Source: an uncultured Clostridia bacterium
Lineage (GTDB): Bacteria; Bacillota; Clostridia; TANB77; CAG-508
Direction of reading: 5' to 3'
Length of the DNA stretch: 64,000 bases
Assembly: GCA_928721565.1 (NCBI GenBank)
Contig: OV788638.1
Location: forward strand, 1,485,219 to 1,549,218
The position numbers were made by a program, and so were the translations under genes. This document shows, one piece after another, positions 26,243-35,792 of this stretch (positions are counted from its first letter, which is position 1; every line of letters starts with the position of its first letter). Below the pieces are notes generated by a model. The model saw nothing but the letters and a program-made list of their open reading frames with translations, was not told the DNA's origin and did no database searches.

Positions 26243-28990
26243 ATTCTTTCCACAGCAATTCTTATACTTCTTGCCGCTACCACAAGGGCATGGGTCATTA
26301 CGACCAACTTTAGGGCCTTCATTAACAACAGTTCTGTTAACTTCAGACTTAATTTGTTCTCCATTGTCTAAGCTATTGATAGCTTGTAGAGCTGCACCAG
26401 TAATCTTAGCTGCCTCTTCTCTCTTAACATCTTCTTGTTTACGTAAATTCATAAGAATTTTTACAACATCATGTTTAATATCAAGAACCATTTCTTCGAA
26501 CATGTCCATACCTTCAATTCTGTATTTAACAACAGGATCTTGTTGTCCATAAGCACGAAGGCCAATACCGTCTTTCAATTCATCCATAGCATCTATGTGG
26601 TCCATCCATTTTTGGTCAACAACTTTAAGCATAACAACTCTTTCAAGTTCTCTTAAATCATCATTTCCAATTTCTTGTTCTTTTTCGTCATACTTAGCTA
26701 AGGCAAGTTCTTGAAGTTTTTCAATTATAGCATTTGAATCTTTTGAATTTTCTTTAATAAAATCAACCATTTCAATTCCAAATGTATTTCTAATATCTGT
26801 ATCAAGTGCTTCTACACTAACTTCATCTTCGCTAGAGAAATATGTTAATACAACTTCTTCTGCAAGTGATTTTATCATTGTTAATATATTGTCTTTTAAG
26901 TTTTCTCCATCTAGAACTTCTCTTCTTTGTTTGTAGATTATTTCTCTTTGTGCATTCATTACATCATCATATTTTAATACATTCTTTCTAGTACTAAAGT
27001 TTCTACCTTCAACTTTTCTTTGAGCTGATTCAACTGCATTACTAATCATTTTGTTTTCAATTGGAACATTCTCGTCCATTCCTATTTTGTTGTAAACTTT
27101 TGTAATCATGTCTCCACCAAAGATTTTCATTAAGTCATCATCAAGTCCTATATAGAATTTAGATTCTCCTGGGTCTCCTTGACGTCCACTACGTCCACGT
27201 AACTGATTGTCAATTCTTCTTGACTCATGTCTTTCTGTACCAATTATTTTTAACCCACCTGCTGCTATAACTTTTTCTTTTTCTTCTTTGATTTCTTCAT
27301 CATATTTCTTTTCTAATTTTTTGAATTCTTCTCTTGCTCTTAAGATGTCTTGTTCGTCTGTTTCATAATATGTGTTTGATTCTTCTATCAAGTTTTCTGG
27401 TACTTTGTTTTTCTTCATTTCTTGTTTTGCCAAAAATTCACTATTTCCACCTAACATAATATCAGTACCACGTCCTGCCATGTTTGTAGCAATTGTTACT
27501 GCTCCAAATTTTCCGGCTTGTGCTATGATTTCAGCTTCTTTTTCATGGAATTTAGCATTTAATACTTCATGTTTAATTCCTTCTTTTTTAAGAATTCTAC
27601 TTAATTTCTCAGATTTTTCTATTGAGACTGTACCAACTAGGACTGGTTGTCCTTTTTCATGACTTTCTTTTATGCTTTGTACTATTGCATTAAATTTAGC
27701 ATTTTCGTTTTTGTATATTACATCATTTTGGTCATCTCTTATCATTGGCTTATTTGTTGGAATTGCAACAACGTCTAAATTGTAGATTTCCTCGAATTCT
27801 GCCTCTTCTGTCATTGCTGTACCTGTCATACCTGATAATTTGTCATACATTCTGAAGTAATTTTGGAATGTAATTGTTGCTAATGTTTTTGATTCATCTG
27901 CAATTTTTACTCCTTCTTTTGCTTCTATTGCTTGATGTAATCCATTATTGTATCTTCTTCCATACATGATACGTCCTGTGAATTCATCAACTATTAGTAC
28001 TTCTCCATCTTTTACGATATAGTCTATATCTTTTTTCATTACTCCATGTGCACGTAATGCTTGATTTACGTGGTGTACTAATGTTGAATTTTCTATATCA
28101 TTGAAGTTTTCTAGTCTGAATGTTTCTTCTGCTTTTTTGATACCTTTTTGTGTTAATGATGCTGATTTTGCTTTTAAGTCTACAATGTAATCATATTTTT
28201 CATTATCTTCTGCTTGAGCTTCATCTTTAACATCTTCTTCTACTATTACTTTTGGTGTTAATCTTTTTACAAAGTCATTTGCTTTTTTGTATAAGTCTGA
28301 AGATTGATTTGCTCTACCAGATATAATAAGTGGTGTTCTTGCTTCATCAATTAAAATACTATCAATCTCGTCTACAATCGCATAGCTTAATCCTCTTTGT
28401 ACTAATTGATTTTTGTATATTACCATGTTGTCTCTTAGGTAGTCAAATCCAAATTCATTGTTTGTTCCATATGTTATATCACATGCATATGCTTCTTGTT
28501 TTTCTTTTGGCTCCATTCCAGCTATTACAAGTCCTACTGTTAAACCTAAGAATTTATATAATTTTCCCATCCATTCACTATCTCTTTTGGCTAGATAGTC
28601 ATTTACTGTTATTACATGTACACCTTTTCCTGTTAGTGCATTTAAGTATACTGGAAGTGTTGCTACAAGTGTTTTTCCTTCACCTGTTTTCATTTCTGCA
28701 ATTCTTCCTTGGTGTAGTATAATTCCACCTATTAATTGCACATCAAAGTGTCTCATTCCTAATACTCTTTTTGCTGCTTCTCTTACTACTGCAAATGCTT
28801 CTGGTAATATATCATCTAATGTTTTTCCTTCTTCTAATTGTTTTTTGAATTCGTTTGTTTTATTTTTTAGTTGTTCGTCTGTTAGTTTTGATATTTCTTC
28901 TTCTAGTCCATTTATTTGTTCTACTATTGGCATTACTCTTTTTACTTCTTTTTCACTATAGCTTTTAAATATCTTTCTGAATATTCCCAT
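26237..28990 (-). CDS. secA: Preprotein translocase ATPase SecA
   Basis: A 917-residue motor that drives Sec-dependent export. Visible are the DEAD-type ATPase core with [14 protein letters not shown] and the [20 protein letters not shown]alker B, the preprotein-binding and scaffold regions, GTDIMLGGN and [11 protein letters not shown] in the second motor domain, and the C-terminal zinc-binding SEC-C tail ([19 protein letters not shown]). I place the start at [16 protein letters not shown] (28990), the usual family start, four codons inside the longest frame; the ribosome site AGAAGGGA suits neither perfectly. Intact over its whole length, unlike the essential genes at the right end. Confidence 0.97.
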   Translation of the reverse strand: MGIFRKIFKSYSEKEVKRVMPIVEQINGLEEEISKLTDEQLKNKTNEFKKQLEEGKTLDDILPEAFAVVREAAKRVLGMRHFDVQLIGGIILHQGRIAEMKTGEGKTLVATLPVYLNALTGKGVHVITVNDYLAKRDSEWMGKLYKFLGLTVGLVIAGMEPKEKQEAYACDITYGTNNEFGFDYLRDNMVIYKNQLVQRGLSYAIVDEIDSILIDEARTPLIISGRANQSSDLYKKANDFVKRLTPKVIVEEDVKDEAQAEDNEKYDYIVDLKAKSASLTQKGIKKAEETFRLENFNDIENSTLVHHVNQALRAHGVMKKDIDYIVKDGEVLIVDEFTGRIMYGRRYNNGLHQAIEAKEGVKIADESKTLATITFQNYFRMYDKLSGMTGTAMTEEAEFEEIYNLDVVAIPTNKPMIRDDQNDVIYKNENAKFNAIVQSIKESHEKGQPVLVGTVSIEKSEKLSRILKKEGIKHEVLNAKFHEKEAEIIAQAGKFGAVTIATNMAGRGTDIMLGGNSEFLAKQEMKKNKVPENLIEESNTYYETDEQDILRAREEFKKLEKKYDEEIKEEKEKVIAAGGLKIIGTERHESRRIDNQLRGRSGRQGDPGESKFYIGLDDDLMKIFGGDMITKVYNKIGMDENVPIENKMISNAVESAQRKVEGRNFSTRKNVLKYDDVMNAQREIIYKQRREVLDGENLKDNILTMIKSLAEEVVLTYFSSEDEVSVEALDTDIRNTFGIEMVDFIKENSKDSNAIIEKLQELALAKYDEKEQEIGNDDLRELERVVMLKVVDQKWMDHIDAMDELKDGIGLRAYGQQDPVVKYRIEGMDMFEEMVLDIKHDVVKILMNLRKQEDVKREEAAKITGAALQAINSLDNGEQIKSEVNRTVVNEGPKVGRNDPCPCGSGKKYKNCCGKNQ

Positions 28991-29033
28991 GTTTTTTCTC
29001 ATTTCCCTTCTTATATATTTATCGACTTGTTAT

Positions 29034-29062
29034 AATATATCATGATTATATGGACTTTTCAA
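29034..29062 (-). promoter_or_regulatory. Sigma-A promoter of secA
   Basis: TTGAAA (29057-29062), 17-base spacer, TATATT (29034-29039) on the minus strand. Confidence 0.65.
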
Positions 29063-29112
29063 GTATTTTTGATGATTTTTTTTTCAAACCCATTATCTTG
29101 TAATGCAAGCTC

Positions 29113-29139
29113 AAAAAGAAGCTCCCACTTGAGAGCTTC
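29113..29139 (-). terminator. Terminator downstream of the ClpX-like gene
   Basis: Stem GAAGCTC / GAGCTTC with an eight-base loop and T5 on the minus strand. Confidence 0.8.
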
Positions 29140-29156
29140 TTCTTTTGATTTTATGG

Positions 29157-30248
29157 TTACTTTAAAATATATTTTGTGTTATCTTCTTCAATTCCTTCTT
29201 GTAAAATTACTTCTTTATAGGTACCTTTTGGCTTTGACATAACTTGATACATAATTTGGTCAAATATATAATTTGTTACATTAGCAAGCTCACGAGCCCC
29301 AGTTTCTTTGCCTTCTCTTTTTGCTTTTTGGGCAAATGCACTTATATTCTTTTGGGTGTATTTTGTTGTAATCCCATCATTTTTCAGACAGTTTACATAC
29401 ATTTTGAATCTAGACTTTTTTGAACTTGTTAGAATATTTTCAAGTACTTCTTCTGATAATTCATTTAATTGAACTATCTTATCAATTCTTCCAATAAATT
29501 CTTCTTTAAGTCCAAATTTAATCAAGTCACTCTTTTTAATCTTTTTATCTAACTGCATCTGCTTTTCTGATATTTTTTCTGCTGAAAATCCCATCTTCAT
29601 TTCTTTTCTTAATCTTGCTTTTACTATTTCATCAATTCCAGAAAATGCTCCAGCAAAATAAAACATAATTTTATCTGTTTTCATTTCAACAGAATCAATG
29701 ATTCCATTTGCTCTGATTAGCTGAAGTGGTATCGTCTTTCCTTCAATTAGCTTAAGTAGTGCATCTTGCACTCCCTTTCCAGAAATATCGTGTTGGATAG
29801 GATCTTTAGAAGCTGCTTTTTTATCGATTTCATCAATAATTATTATTCCATTTTCTGCTCTTTCTACATCATATTCCGCAGCCTCGAGCAGTTGAATAAT
29901 AATATCTGACACACTTGATCCCATATAACCTTCTGTTGTGTAATCATTTGCATCTATAGTTATACAAACTTTCCCTGTTTTTTTAGCAAGCTGTCTTAAA
30001 ATCTCAGTTTTACCAGTTCCACTTTTTCCAACAATCAACACATTCGATTTTATTTTATAATTGATTGATTTGTATTCAGCATTTACAATCTGCCGTACTT
30101 GTTCATCTTGACCTTTTACAGTATCTAAAATAAACTTTTCAGTTTCTGTAATTGTTGGAATTCTAACAACTCTAACGACCTGTTTTCCTTGAGGCAAATT
30201 TTCTTTTGGAACAGTTCTTAACTTTTTCTTTAATAATGCCTTTTTCAT
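29157..30248 (-). CDS. ClpX-like AAA+ ATPase without the zinc finger
   Basis: A 363-residue AAA+ protein related to ClpX but distinct from the true clpX at 47.7 kb. Walker A is VGKSGTGKTE (about 74-82), Walker B is IIIIDEIDK (about 135-143), and GFKEEFIGRIDKIV-like and GARELANV (sensor 2) segments are ClpX-type. The N-terminal 30 residues are very basic rather than carrying the C4 zinc finger. No IGF-type ClpP-binding loop could be confirmed. It lies 60 bases downstream of a beta-CASP nuclease gene with a palindrome between them. It may remodel a dedicated partner, possibly that nuclease; this is inference from neighbourhood only. Confidence 0.8.
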   Translation of the reverse strand: MKKALLKKKLRTVPKENLPQGKQVVRVVRIPTITETEKFILDTVKGQDEQVRQIVNAEYKSINYKIKSNVLIVGKSGTGKTEILRQLAKKTGKVCITIDANDYTTEGYMGSSVSDIIIQLLEAAEYDVERAENGIIIIDEIDKKAASKDPIQHDISGKGVQDALLKLIEGKTIPLQLIRANGIIDSVEMKTDKIMFYFAGAFSGIDEIVKARLRKEMKMGFSAEKISEKQMQLDKKIKKSDLIKFGLKEEFIGRIDKIVQLNELSEEVLENILTSSKKSRFKMYVNCLKNDGITTKYTQKNISAFAQKAKREGKETGARELANVTNYIFDQIMYQVMSKPKGTYKEVILQEGIEEDNTKYILK

Positions 30249-30269
30249 GATAGATACCTCCTTTTTTTG

Positions 30270-30314
30270 TATCTAAGATATCTTAGATAGTACTTCATTA
30301 ATGAAGTACTATCT
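30270..30314. repeat. Two overlapping perfect palindromes between the nuclease and AAA+ genes
   Basis: A perfect 20-base palindrome (30270-30289, centred on GATATC) overlaps a perfect 30-base palindrome (30285-30314, half-site AGATAGTACTTCATT). The larger one covers the nuclease stop codon. Possible operator, or mutually exclusive RNA hairpins between two co-transcribed genes. Confidence 0.7.
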
Positions 30315-31829
30315 AGAATAAGAACTTCTTCTCCTACAAATCATTCTGAGTTTTCTTTTCTTTTTCTCCTTCTCTTCTTTTTTAGGTAGTTCTTGTTTAT
30401 TTTTGATAACTGTATAGAGTTTAGCACCCATAATTTTTATAAAACCATAATGTGCTAGCTTTACAGTGTATTCTCCAAGAACTTCAACCCTTTTAGCAAT
30501 ATTGGCATTTTCAACTCTTACTGCAAATTTTTTCTTAGTTTCGATTTCTCCATGATTTACTAAAACTAATTTTAAGTTTTTGAATCTAGAAAGCAATTCT
30601 AATAATTCATCTGCCTTTGCATGAGATGAAAACTGACTCGTTGAATGAATCTGAGCTTTAACATAAACCTCCTGTCCCATAATTTTAATTGCTTTGTCTT
30701 CGAATTCATTATCAATAAGTTTCCGTCCAAGAGTTTCTTCACTACAATAGCTTGTTAAGAAAATTGCCCAGTTTTCGTTACTAATAACAAATGGTAAATA
30801 CAACTGTGCTGGACCATGATCAAGCATTCCAGAGGTTGTTAAAATAATCTTTTGTCCTTTGGATGCCATTACAAATGGTCTAGTATCTTTGTCTACCCAA
30901 TGGAAGTTTTCTGGAAGAAATTCTAACTTTTCTTCTTCAATTTCAAGTTCACCACTTCGATATTTATGTGTATATTGATGTGATAAATTTCCATCCAAAT
31001 AAATAGGAATTTCTTTACTGATTCTTCCATCATCTTGCATCTGCTTAAGAATAAACAAAATCTCCTGAGCTCTACCCTGTGCTAATACTGGAATAAACAA
31101 ACTTTTTCTTTGCTCCAGTATCGTTTTTACCTCATCTTCAAAATTGTATTGAATCTCTTTAGTTTCTGTATCACCATAAGTAGATTCAATAATAACATTC
31201 ATAGGTAATTCGTAAACCCACTGTGGTACTGGTTGAACATCTTTAAAAATGTTATATGGCTTATAGTCTCCTGTAAAGAATAAGTTTATATCCTGTTCTC
31301 CAGGGTAACTAATCTGTACAAGAATCATCCCTGCACCAATAATATGACCATTGTCAAAGTACGTTATTTTGATGTTTGGACTAATCTGAATTTCTTCATT
31401 AATGTCACATGGTTCTAAGTATTCAAATACTCGTTCAACATCTTCTTCCTCATAAAGAGGTTTTGATTTTTGTCTTTGAGAATCTTCTTTCATTATCTGA
31501 TATGAATTACTTAATGAAATTCTCAAAAGCTTGCTTGTTGATTTGGTTGCAAATATTTTTCCATGAAAACCATACTTAGTTAATAATGGTAATTTTCCAA
31601 CATGATCTGCATGATTATGTGTAATTAATACAAATTCAATGTCTTCACTTGAAAACGGAAAATCTAATTTATTCAGCTCATTGTACAGCTTTTCTTGAAA
31701 AAGACCACAATCGACTATAAATTTAATTTTCCGTCCATTTGGTAAATGCACAACCACTAGCAAACAAGATCATGTAACTTCTAGGTGTAATGCTGTAATG
31801 TGTACATAAAGCTTTTCTTTTGAACCCAT
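30309..31829 (-). CDS. Beta-CASP metallo-beta-lactamase-fold RNase, with an in-frame TGA
   Basis: Predicted zinc-dependent RNA-processing nuclease of the beta-CASP family. Motifs: ITHNHADHVGKL (HxHxDH), FDNGHIIGAGM, FFTGDYKP, then the beta-CASP insert with IESTYGD, VLAQGRAQEIL and TTSGMLDHGPAQLYLP, and the terminal SQFSSHAKADEL and VNHGE. It ends with a basic tail. The natural start is the ATG at 31829 (GGAGAG site), but codon 20 is TGA (31770-31772) exactly where the family has Gly in EVTGSC; a single G-to-T change explains it. Without it, the protein would be 506 residues. A TTG two codons later could restart translation. Confidence 0.85.
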
Positions 31830-31900
31830 AAAATCTCTCCTTTACAATATATCAAAATATTTTTTTGATATGAAAGAATTATGTTAATAGTTACATTCCT

Positions 31901-31929
31901 ATTATACACAGATTTCTTCAATAATTCAA
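31901..31929 (-). promoter_or_regulatory. Sigma-A promoter of the beta-CASP gene
   Basis: TTGAAT (31924-31929), 17-base spacer, TATAAT (31901-31906) on the minus strand. Confidence 0.7.
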
Positions 31930-31966
31930 TACTTTTAGCATACTTTTTTCAAAATTTCATAATTTT

Positions 31967-32518
31967 TTATAACATTCCACTTGTAGGCACATAATCATTA
32001 CTTGGTGGCATTACACAAGAATTCTCTGGCTCAATCGCTTCTTTAATATCTGTAATTTTAATAAATGGAATCTGTTCATTATGATATTTTCCCATCTCTA
32101 TACTTCCAGTTATATTAACCCAAGTTCCATCAGAAAATTTTTCAGCATCTTTGCATTCACACAAAAAGCCAACAACTACAGACTGTGTTTTGCTTTCATT
32201 AATAAACATATCTCTTGCAATAACAAACTGATTATCTTTAAAATCAATAACTCTATATATGTAGCCAGTAAAATTCACCTTCATTCCAATATATGAATCT
32301 GGATCATCATGAACAGCTTTTAAAATGTTAGTATAATTCTCTGTTTGAATTTCTGTAATATCTTGTTTTTTCATTTTGTCATTTACTATAAATTTACCAC
32401 TTGTAAAAAAAATCTTGTAAACGCTAAAACCAAATACTCCTAGCATAAATATGGAAAGTATTACAATTATTATTTTTAGTACTACTCCACCATTCACCTT
32501 TAAATTATATATAAACAT
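31967..32518 (-). CDS. DUF1980/YcgQ-like membrane-anchored protein
   Basis: A 183-residue protein with one N-terminal membrane helix (about 14-33) and a soluble domain resembling the C-terminal part of the YcgQ/TIGR03943 family: NYTNILKAVHDDPDSYIGMKVNFTGYIY, a QFVIARDMF strand, VGFLCECKD and the ending VMPPSNDYVPTSGML. Its usual partner is a YcgR/YraQ permease that exports solutes across the membrane; no such permease is adjacent here. The ATG at 32518 follows AAAGGGG. Only the DUF1980-like half is present. Confidence 0.7.
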   Translation of the reverse strand: MFIYNLKVNGGVVLKIIIVILSIFMLGVFGFSVYKIFFTSGKFIVNDKMKKQDITEIQTENYTNILKAVHDDPDSYIGMKVNFTGYIYRVIDFKDNQFVIARDMFINESKTQSVVVGFLCECKDAEKFSDGTWVNITGSIEMGKYHNEQIPFIKITDIKEAIEPENSCVMPPSNDYVPTSGML

Positions 32519-32584
32519 AAACAAACGCCCCTTTACTTATTTTATTTCTATAAGTTTATGAGCTTTTTTTTAATTTATGCACAG

Positions 32585-32650
32585 TTGCTCATTTGGGACC
32601 GGTTCTCTTTTGAGCAATTGTTCATTTAAGAACCGGTCCCAAATGAGCAA
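32585..32650. repeat. ACCGGT-core palindromic repeat, inverted pair
   Basis: Units 32585-32617 (arms TTGCTCA / TGAGCAA) and 32618-32650 (arms TTGTTCATTT / AAATGAGCAA) face each other, GGGACCGGTTCT then AGAACCGGTCCC, so the pair can form one larger hairpin. It lies between the permease stop and the DUF1980-like gene start. Confidence 0.85.
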
Positions 32651-32666
32651 ATGGAACAAATGAACA

Positions 32667-33755
32667 TCACATGAATCTATTTAATATTCCTTCCTCTAAC
32701 ACACTAGCAAAAACGCTCTTCAAAATTATCAAAACAATTGGACCTACAAGCATTCCCATTACTCCAATCACTTTAAACCCTGTATACATTGCAATCAATG
32801 TAAAAATTGGATGTATTCCTATCTTTCCACTTACTATTTTGGGTTCCAGAAACTGTCTTACAATTGACATGATTATCCATAATACAATTATTGCTACCCC
32901 TAGCTGTACATCACCATTTAATGCTTCTAATACAGCCCAAGGAACCATAACTGAACCAGATCCAAGTATTGGTAATGCATCTACAAATCCTATTCCTAAT
33001 GCTATTAATAATGGATATCTTACATTCATACCTACAAATTTAAATATATATAATCCAACTAATGAAATTATGAATGACACTAATATCAGGATTGCTTCTG
33101 CTTTTAAATATCCGCCTAATTTTATTGTTATTTCTCTTATATGCACTCCTATCTTCTGTACCCATTTTCTTGGCATATGATGTTCCATAAAATCCAAAAT
33201 ATATATTCTATCTGTACATACAAAATATACTGACAATATTGTTATCACAACATATATTGCAATTGATGGTATTGAGGTAATAACAGATATTAATTTTGTC
33301 AAAAATCCTGTTATCCATGTTGATAACTTAAACAATACTTCTTTTGATGCATCTTGCATTAAATTAGCAACATTATTTGATATGCTTACCTTTGAAATAT
33401 TCATTTTTCCGATTACATCTTGAATTTGTGTGTATGTTCTATCTATATACAAATTTAAAGTTTGTAAAAGATTAGTTGACTCTGAAATTAGTGAAACTAT
33501 TCCCCAAGTTACACTTCCAATTATTACAGCAAACACTATTATAAATATTATTATTGAACTCATTTTTCTTGATAATTTTGTTTTTTTCATTAAGTACTTT
33601 ATTCCTGGCTCTATCATTAATGAAATTACAAAAGCCACTAAAAAAGGCATATAAAATACTGCCAATTTTGCCCCTATGTAAACTCCTACTATTATTAGGG
33701 CTATATTTAAAACTCTTCTAATAACTTTATAAATATAGTTTAAATCCTCTGACAT
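32667..33755 (-). CDS. AI-2E/YtvI-family membrane permease
   Basis: A 362-residue polytopic membrane protein of the AI-2E transporter (PerM/YtvI) superfamily. It has about eight membrane segments, the amphipathic middle region (about 80-150), and the conserved LLIALGIGFVDALPILGSG and QFLEPKIVSGKIGIHPIFTL motifs. In spore-formers this group includes the sporulation protein YtvI, whose biochemical role is unknown. The ATG at 33755 follows AAGAGGGC. The stop is TGA, evidence that TGA is a normal stop in this genome. Confidence 0.88.
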   Translation of the reverse strand: MSEDLNYIYKVIRRVLNIALIIVGVYIGAKLAVFYMPFLVAFVISLMIEPGIKYLMKKTKLSRKMSSIIIFIIVFAVIIGSVTWGIVSLISESTNLLQTLNLYIDRTYTQIQDVIGKMNISKVSISNNVANLMQDASKEVLFKLSTWITGFLTKLISVITSIPSIAIYVVITILSVYFVCTDRIYILDFMEHHMPRKWVQKIGVHIREITIKLGGYLKAEAILILVSFIISLVGLYIFKFVGMNVRYPLLIALGIGFVDALPILGSGSVMVPWAVLEALNGDVQLGVAIIVLWIIMSIVRQFLEPKIVSGKIGIHPIFTLIAMYTGFKVIGVMGMLVGPIVLIILKSVFASVLEEGILNRFM

Positions 33756-33798
33756 TTGCCCTCTTTTCTATGTAATAATTACATTATAATGTAGATTC

Positions 33799-33968
33799 TT
33801 GATAATATAAACTTTGAATATATATTCCAATATGGTTGAAAACACTCTAGAAGTTCTATAAAAATTTATGGAAATAGTTCATGATAATGAAAGGTATCCA
33901 TAAATTGAGTTAGAACTTCTTAAGTGTTGTAATGAGCTGAGAATGAAATGAAAAGTTTATATTATCAA
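33799..33968 (+). ncRNA. Rod-like structured RNA candidate (6S RNA-like)
   Basis: A 170-base near-palindrome folds as one long rod. The outer stem is TTGATAATATAAACTTT with its perfect complement (17 pairs), then a symmetrical unpaired bubble of about 24 bases per side, then a stem AACACT..AGAAGTTCTA with its complement, then ATTTATGGA / TCCATAAAT and a terminal loop. A TATAAT at 33785-33790 would place the plus-strand start at the foot of the rod. Size, single rod and central bubble resemble 6S RNA, but I found no decisive conserved sequence. Strand is inferred from the -10 only. Confidence 0.4.
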
Positions 33969-33977
33969 CAATCCTTA

Positions 33978-34424
33978 TTACCCATTATTTTTAGTTTGTC
34001 CACCACAACCACAAATATCTTCAACAGTATTGCAGAAATGATCTTCACCAGTCTCTTCATTATACTGAGCCAAATCTCCAAGAGTAAGAATTCCTATAAC
34101 CTTATTATTATCGACAACTGGGATTCTTCTTATTTGATTTTGTGCCATTTTATTTTCAGCTGTATGAACATCATCATTTTCATTACAAGTGCATACATTG
34201 CATGTCATTATTTCACTTGCAGGTGTATTTTTTACATCTTTATCACAAGCAACTGTACGCAATATTATATCTCTATCTGTAATTAGTCCTACAAGACAAT
34301 TATTGTTATCACATACTGGAACACAACCTATATGATTTTGTTCCATTAGTTTTGCAACATCATTGATTTTTGTTTCTGGTTTTACACAACAAACTTCGCC
34401 ACACATACAATCTTTAACCTTCAT
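33978..34424 (-). CDS. CBS-domain pair protein
   Basis: A 148-residue protein of two CBS motifs (MKVKDCMCGEVCCVKPETKINDVAKLM...VGLITDRDIILR and SEIMTCNVCTCNENDDVHTAENKMAQNQIRRIPVV...IGILTLGDLAQ), expected to bind adenosyl nucleotides and sense energy state. It is notably Cys-rich and ends in CGCGGQTKNNG. The start is set at the ATG at 34424 behind AAAAAGGAG. It stands alone between two transcription units. Confidence 0.9.
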   Translation of the reverse strand: MKVKDCMCGEVCCVKPETKINDVAKLMEQNHIGCVPVCDNNNCLVGLITDRDIILRTVACDKDVKNTPASEIMTCNVCTCNENDDVHTAENKMAQNQIRRIPVVDNNKVIGILTLGDLAQYNEETGEDHFCNTVEDICGCGGQTKNNG

Positions 34425-34487
34425 ACTAAACTCCTTTTTGTTTTTTTGAATTAATATTAATTCTTTATATATTTTAGTCAAAAATAA

Positions 34488-34519
34488 AAAAGATTATTCT
34501 TGTTTTTGAATAATCTTTT
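34488..34519 (-). terminator. Terminator downstream of the kinase-ParB fusion
   Basis: Perfect 12-base stem AAAAGATTATTC and complement with an eight-base loop and a T-rich tail on the minus strand. Confidence 0.85.
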
Positions 34520-34535
34520 TTTATATTTTCTTTAC

Positions 34536-35639
34536 TTATCTTGTTTCAACAGAGTTAACACATTCTTGAATATTTTTCATCTTGTTCATTGCTAACAAAT
34601 CTTGAACCTTAAAATTTTTTAATTGGTTTATATTTCCAATTTTTCCACCATAATATTCAATTCCCTCTGCATAATCATATACATATTCTTTATAATCATT
34701 GTATTCAGTAACTCCAGTTACTCTTGTATTATCCGCGTTCTCTTCACTAATTACCTCATATGGCAACAATGTTTTTCCCGCTGATAAGGCTCCAAATGTT
34801 CTGTGATTTCCTTCAAGCAAATACTTGATTCCCTCTCTCTTTACTATTTCTAGTTTTCCTCTTTCATTATTATATCCATTTTTCTTCATATTCTCAGCTA
34901 AACTCTCTATTGTATTTCCCAAAATTGAAGGAGCACCAGTTTCTCTTCCCTTCTGTAATGGATAAAAACATGTTGGACTTGCCCAATTTTTAGGATAACT
35001 TTTTCCTGTTCTATATGCTTCTTCTCCTGTTATTATTATATCTGCTAATTCTTCTGTGTTTGAATAAGAAGTGTCTACTACTAAATCATAATTATTTTCA
35101 TCTGACAAATCAATATTATATCTTTCTTTATATCTTTCAATCTCTCCAATTTTTCTTTCTTTTGTTTTTTGTATTGCCATATCTAATGTTTTATATTGAT
35201 CCTCTGATCCCCTCGTCTTATCATTAAATACCCTTTTTCCGGCAATTGCATCATTTATAGTTAATCTAACTGCATATGAATCTGGCACATTGTTCCATGC
35301 TAATCTTGAGTCTATAATATAAACATCATTCGGTCTTTCTTTTTTATTTATTTCTCTTCCCTTTCTTGCCACTTCACCATCTACGATTCCATCTATTGAA
35401 TGTACTTTTGCCATAAATTTCTTGTCATTCTGAATATCTGCTAAACTAGCATCTTTCCTATCTGGGTAAACTTTTAGATATTCCTTTTTTACCAATTCTC
35501 TAAATACATCTCCAACTGATATTATATGAATATTATATCCTAGCTTCTCATATTTATTCTTTATCTCTCTTACTACTGTTGATTTTCCACTTGCAGGTTC
35601 TCCTGATATTGTTATTATTTTATTTTTTATTTTTTCCAA
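34536..35639 (-). CDS. Cytidylate-kinase-like P-loop domain fused to a ParB-like domain
   Basis: A 367-residue protein from a TTG start at 35639 (AAGGAG nine bases upstream; the ATG at 35684 lies inside the promoter and cannot be used). Residues about 5-205 are a small nucleotide-kinase fold: ITISGEPASGKSTVV (Walker A), DVFRELVKKEYL, VYIIDSRLAWNNVPDSYAVRL and GSEDQYKTLDMAIQKTKERKIGEIERYKERYNIDL, close to cytidylate kinase. Residues about 240-345 resemble a ParB/sulfiredoxin-type domain: VKREGIKYLLEGNHRTFGALSAGKTLLPYEVI. ParB-like folds can bind or hydrolyse nucleotides. The combined role is unknown. Confidence 0.75.
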   Translation of the reverse strand: MEKIKNKIITISGEPASGKSTVVREIKNKYEKLGYNIHIISVGDVFRELVKKEYLKVYPDRKDASLADIQNDKKFMAKVHSIDGIVDGEVARKGREINKKERPNDVYIIDSRLAWNNVPDSYAVRLTINDAIAGKRVFNDKTRGSEDQYKTLDMAIQKTKERKIGEIERYKERYNIDLSDENNYDLVVDTSYSNTEELADIIITGEEAYRTGKSYPKNWASPTCFYPLQKGRETGAPSILGNTIESLAENMKKNGYNNERGKLEIVKREGIKYLLEGNHRTFGALSAGKTLLPYEVISEENADNTRVTGVTEYNDYKEYVYDYAEGIEYYGGKIGNINQLKNFKVQDLLAMNKMKNIQECVNSVETR

Positions 35640-35674
35640 TTTCAGTCTCTCCTTTTCTAAAATTTTCCTTTTAT

Positions 35675-35703
35675 ATTTTATCATATTTTAAAATCTTTTG
35701 CAA
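35675..35703 (-). promoter_or_regulatory. Sigma-A promoter of the kinase-ParB fusion
   Basis: TTGCAA (35698-35703), 17-base spacer, TAAAAT (35675-35680) on the minus strand. Its position downstream of the in-frame ATG supports the TTG start. Confidence 0.7.
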
Positions 35704-35728
35704 GTTTTTTGTAAACTTTTTATGTAAT

Positions 35729-35757
35729 TTGACTTTTGGAATTAAATCTGGTAAACT
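35729..35757 (+). promoter_or_regulatory. Sigma-A promoter of the 134-aa gene
   Basis: TTGACT (35729-35734), 17-base spacer, TAAACT (35752-35757), divergent from the kinase-ParB promoter. Confidence 0.55.
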
Positions 35758-35792
35758 AAATATACATAATAGTTGAAAGAGAGGAACTACAT

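Noticed and set aside
31770..31772. Genetic code with TGA read as Gly
   Set aside because: Other genes end in TGA, and no other in-frame TGA at conserved Gly was seen.
33799..33968. Transposon (MITE) explanation for the 170-bp palindrome
   Set aside because: No target duplication, only one copy in the window and a promoter placed at its foot; kept as RNA candidate instead.
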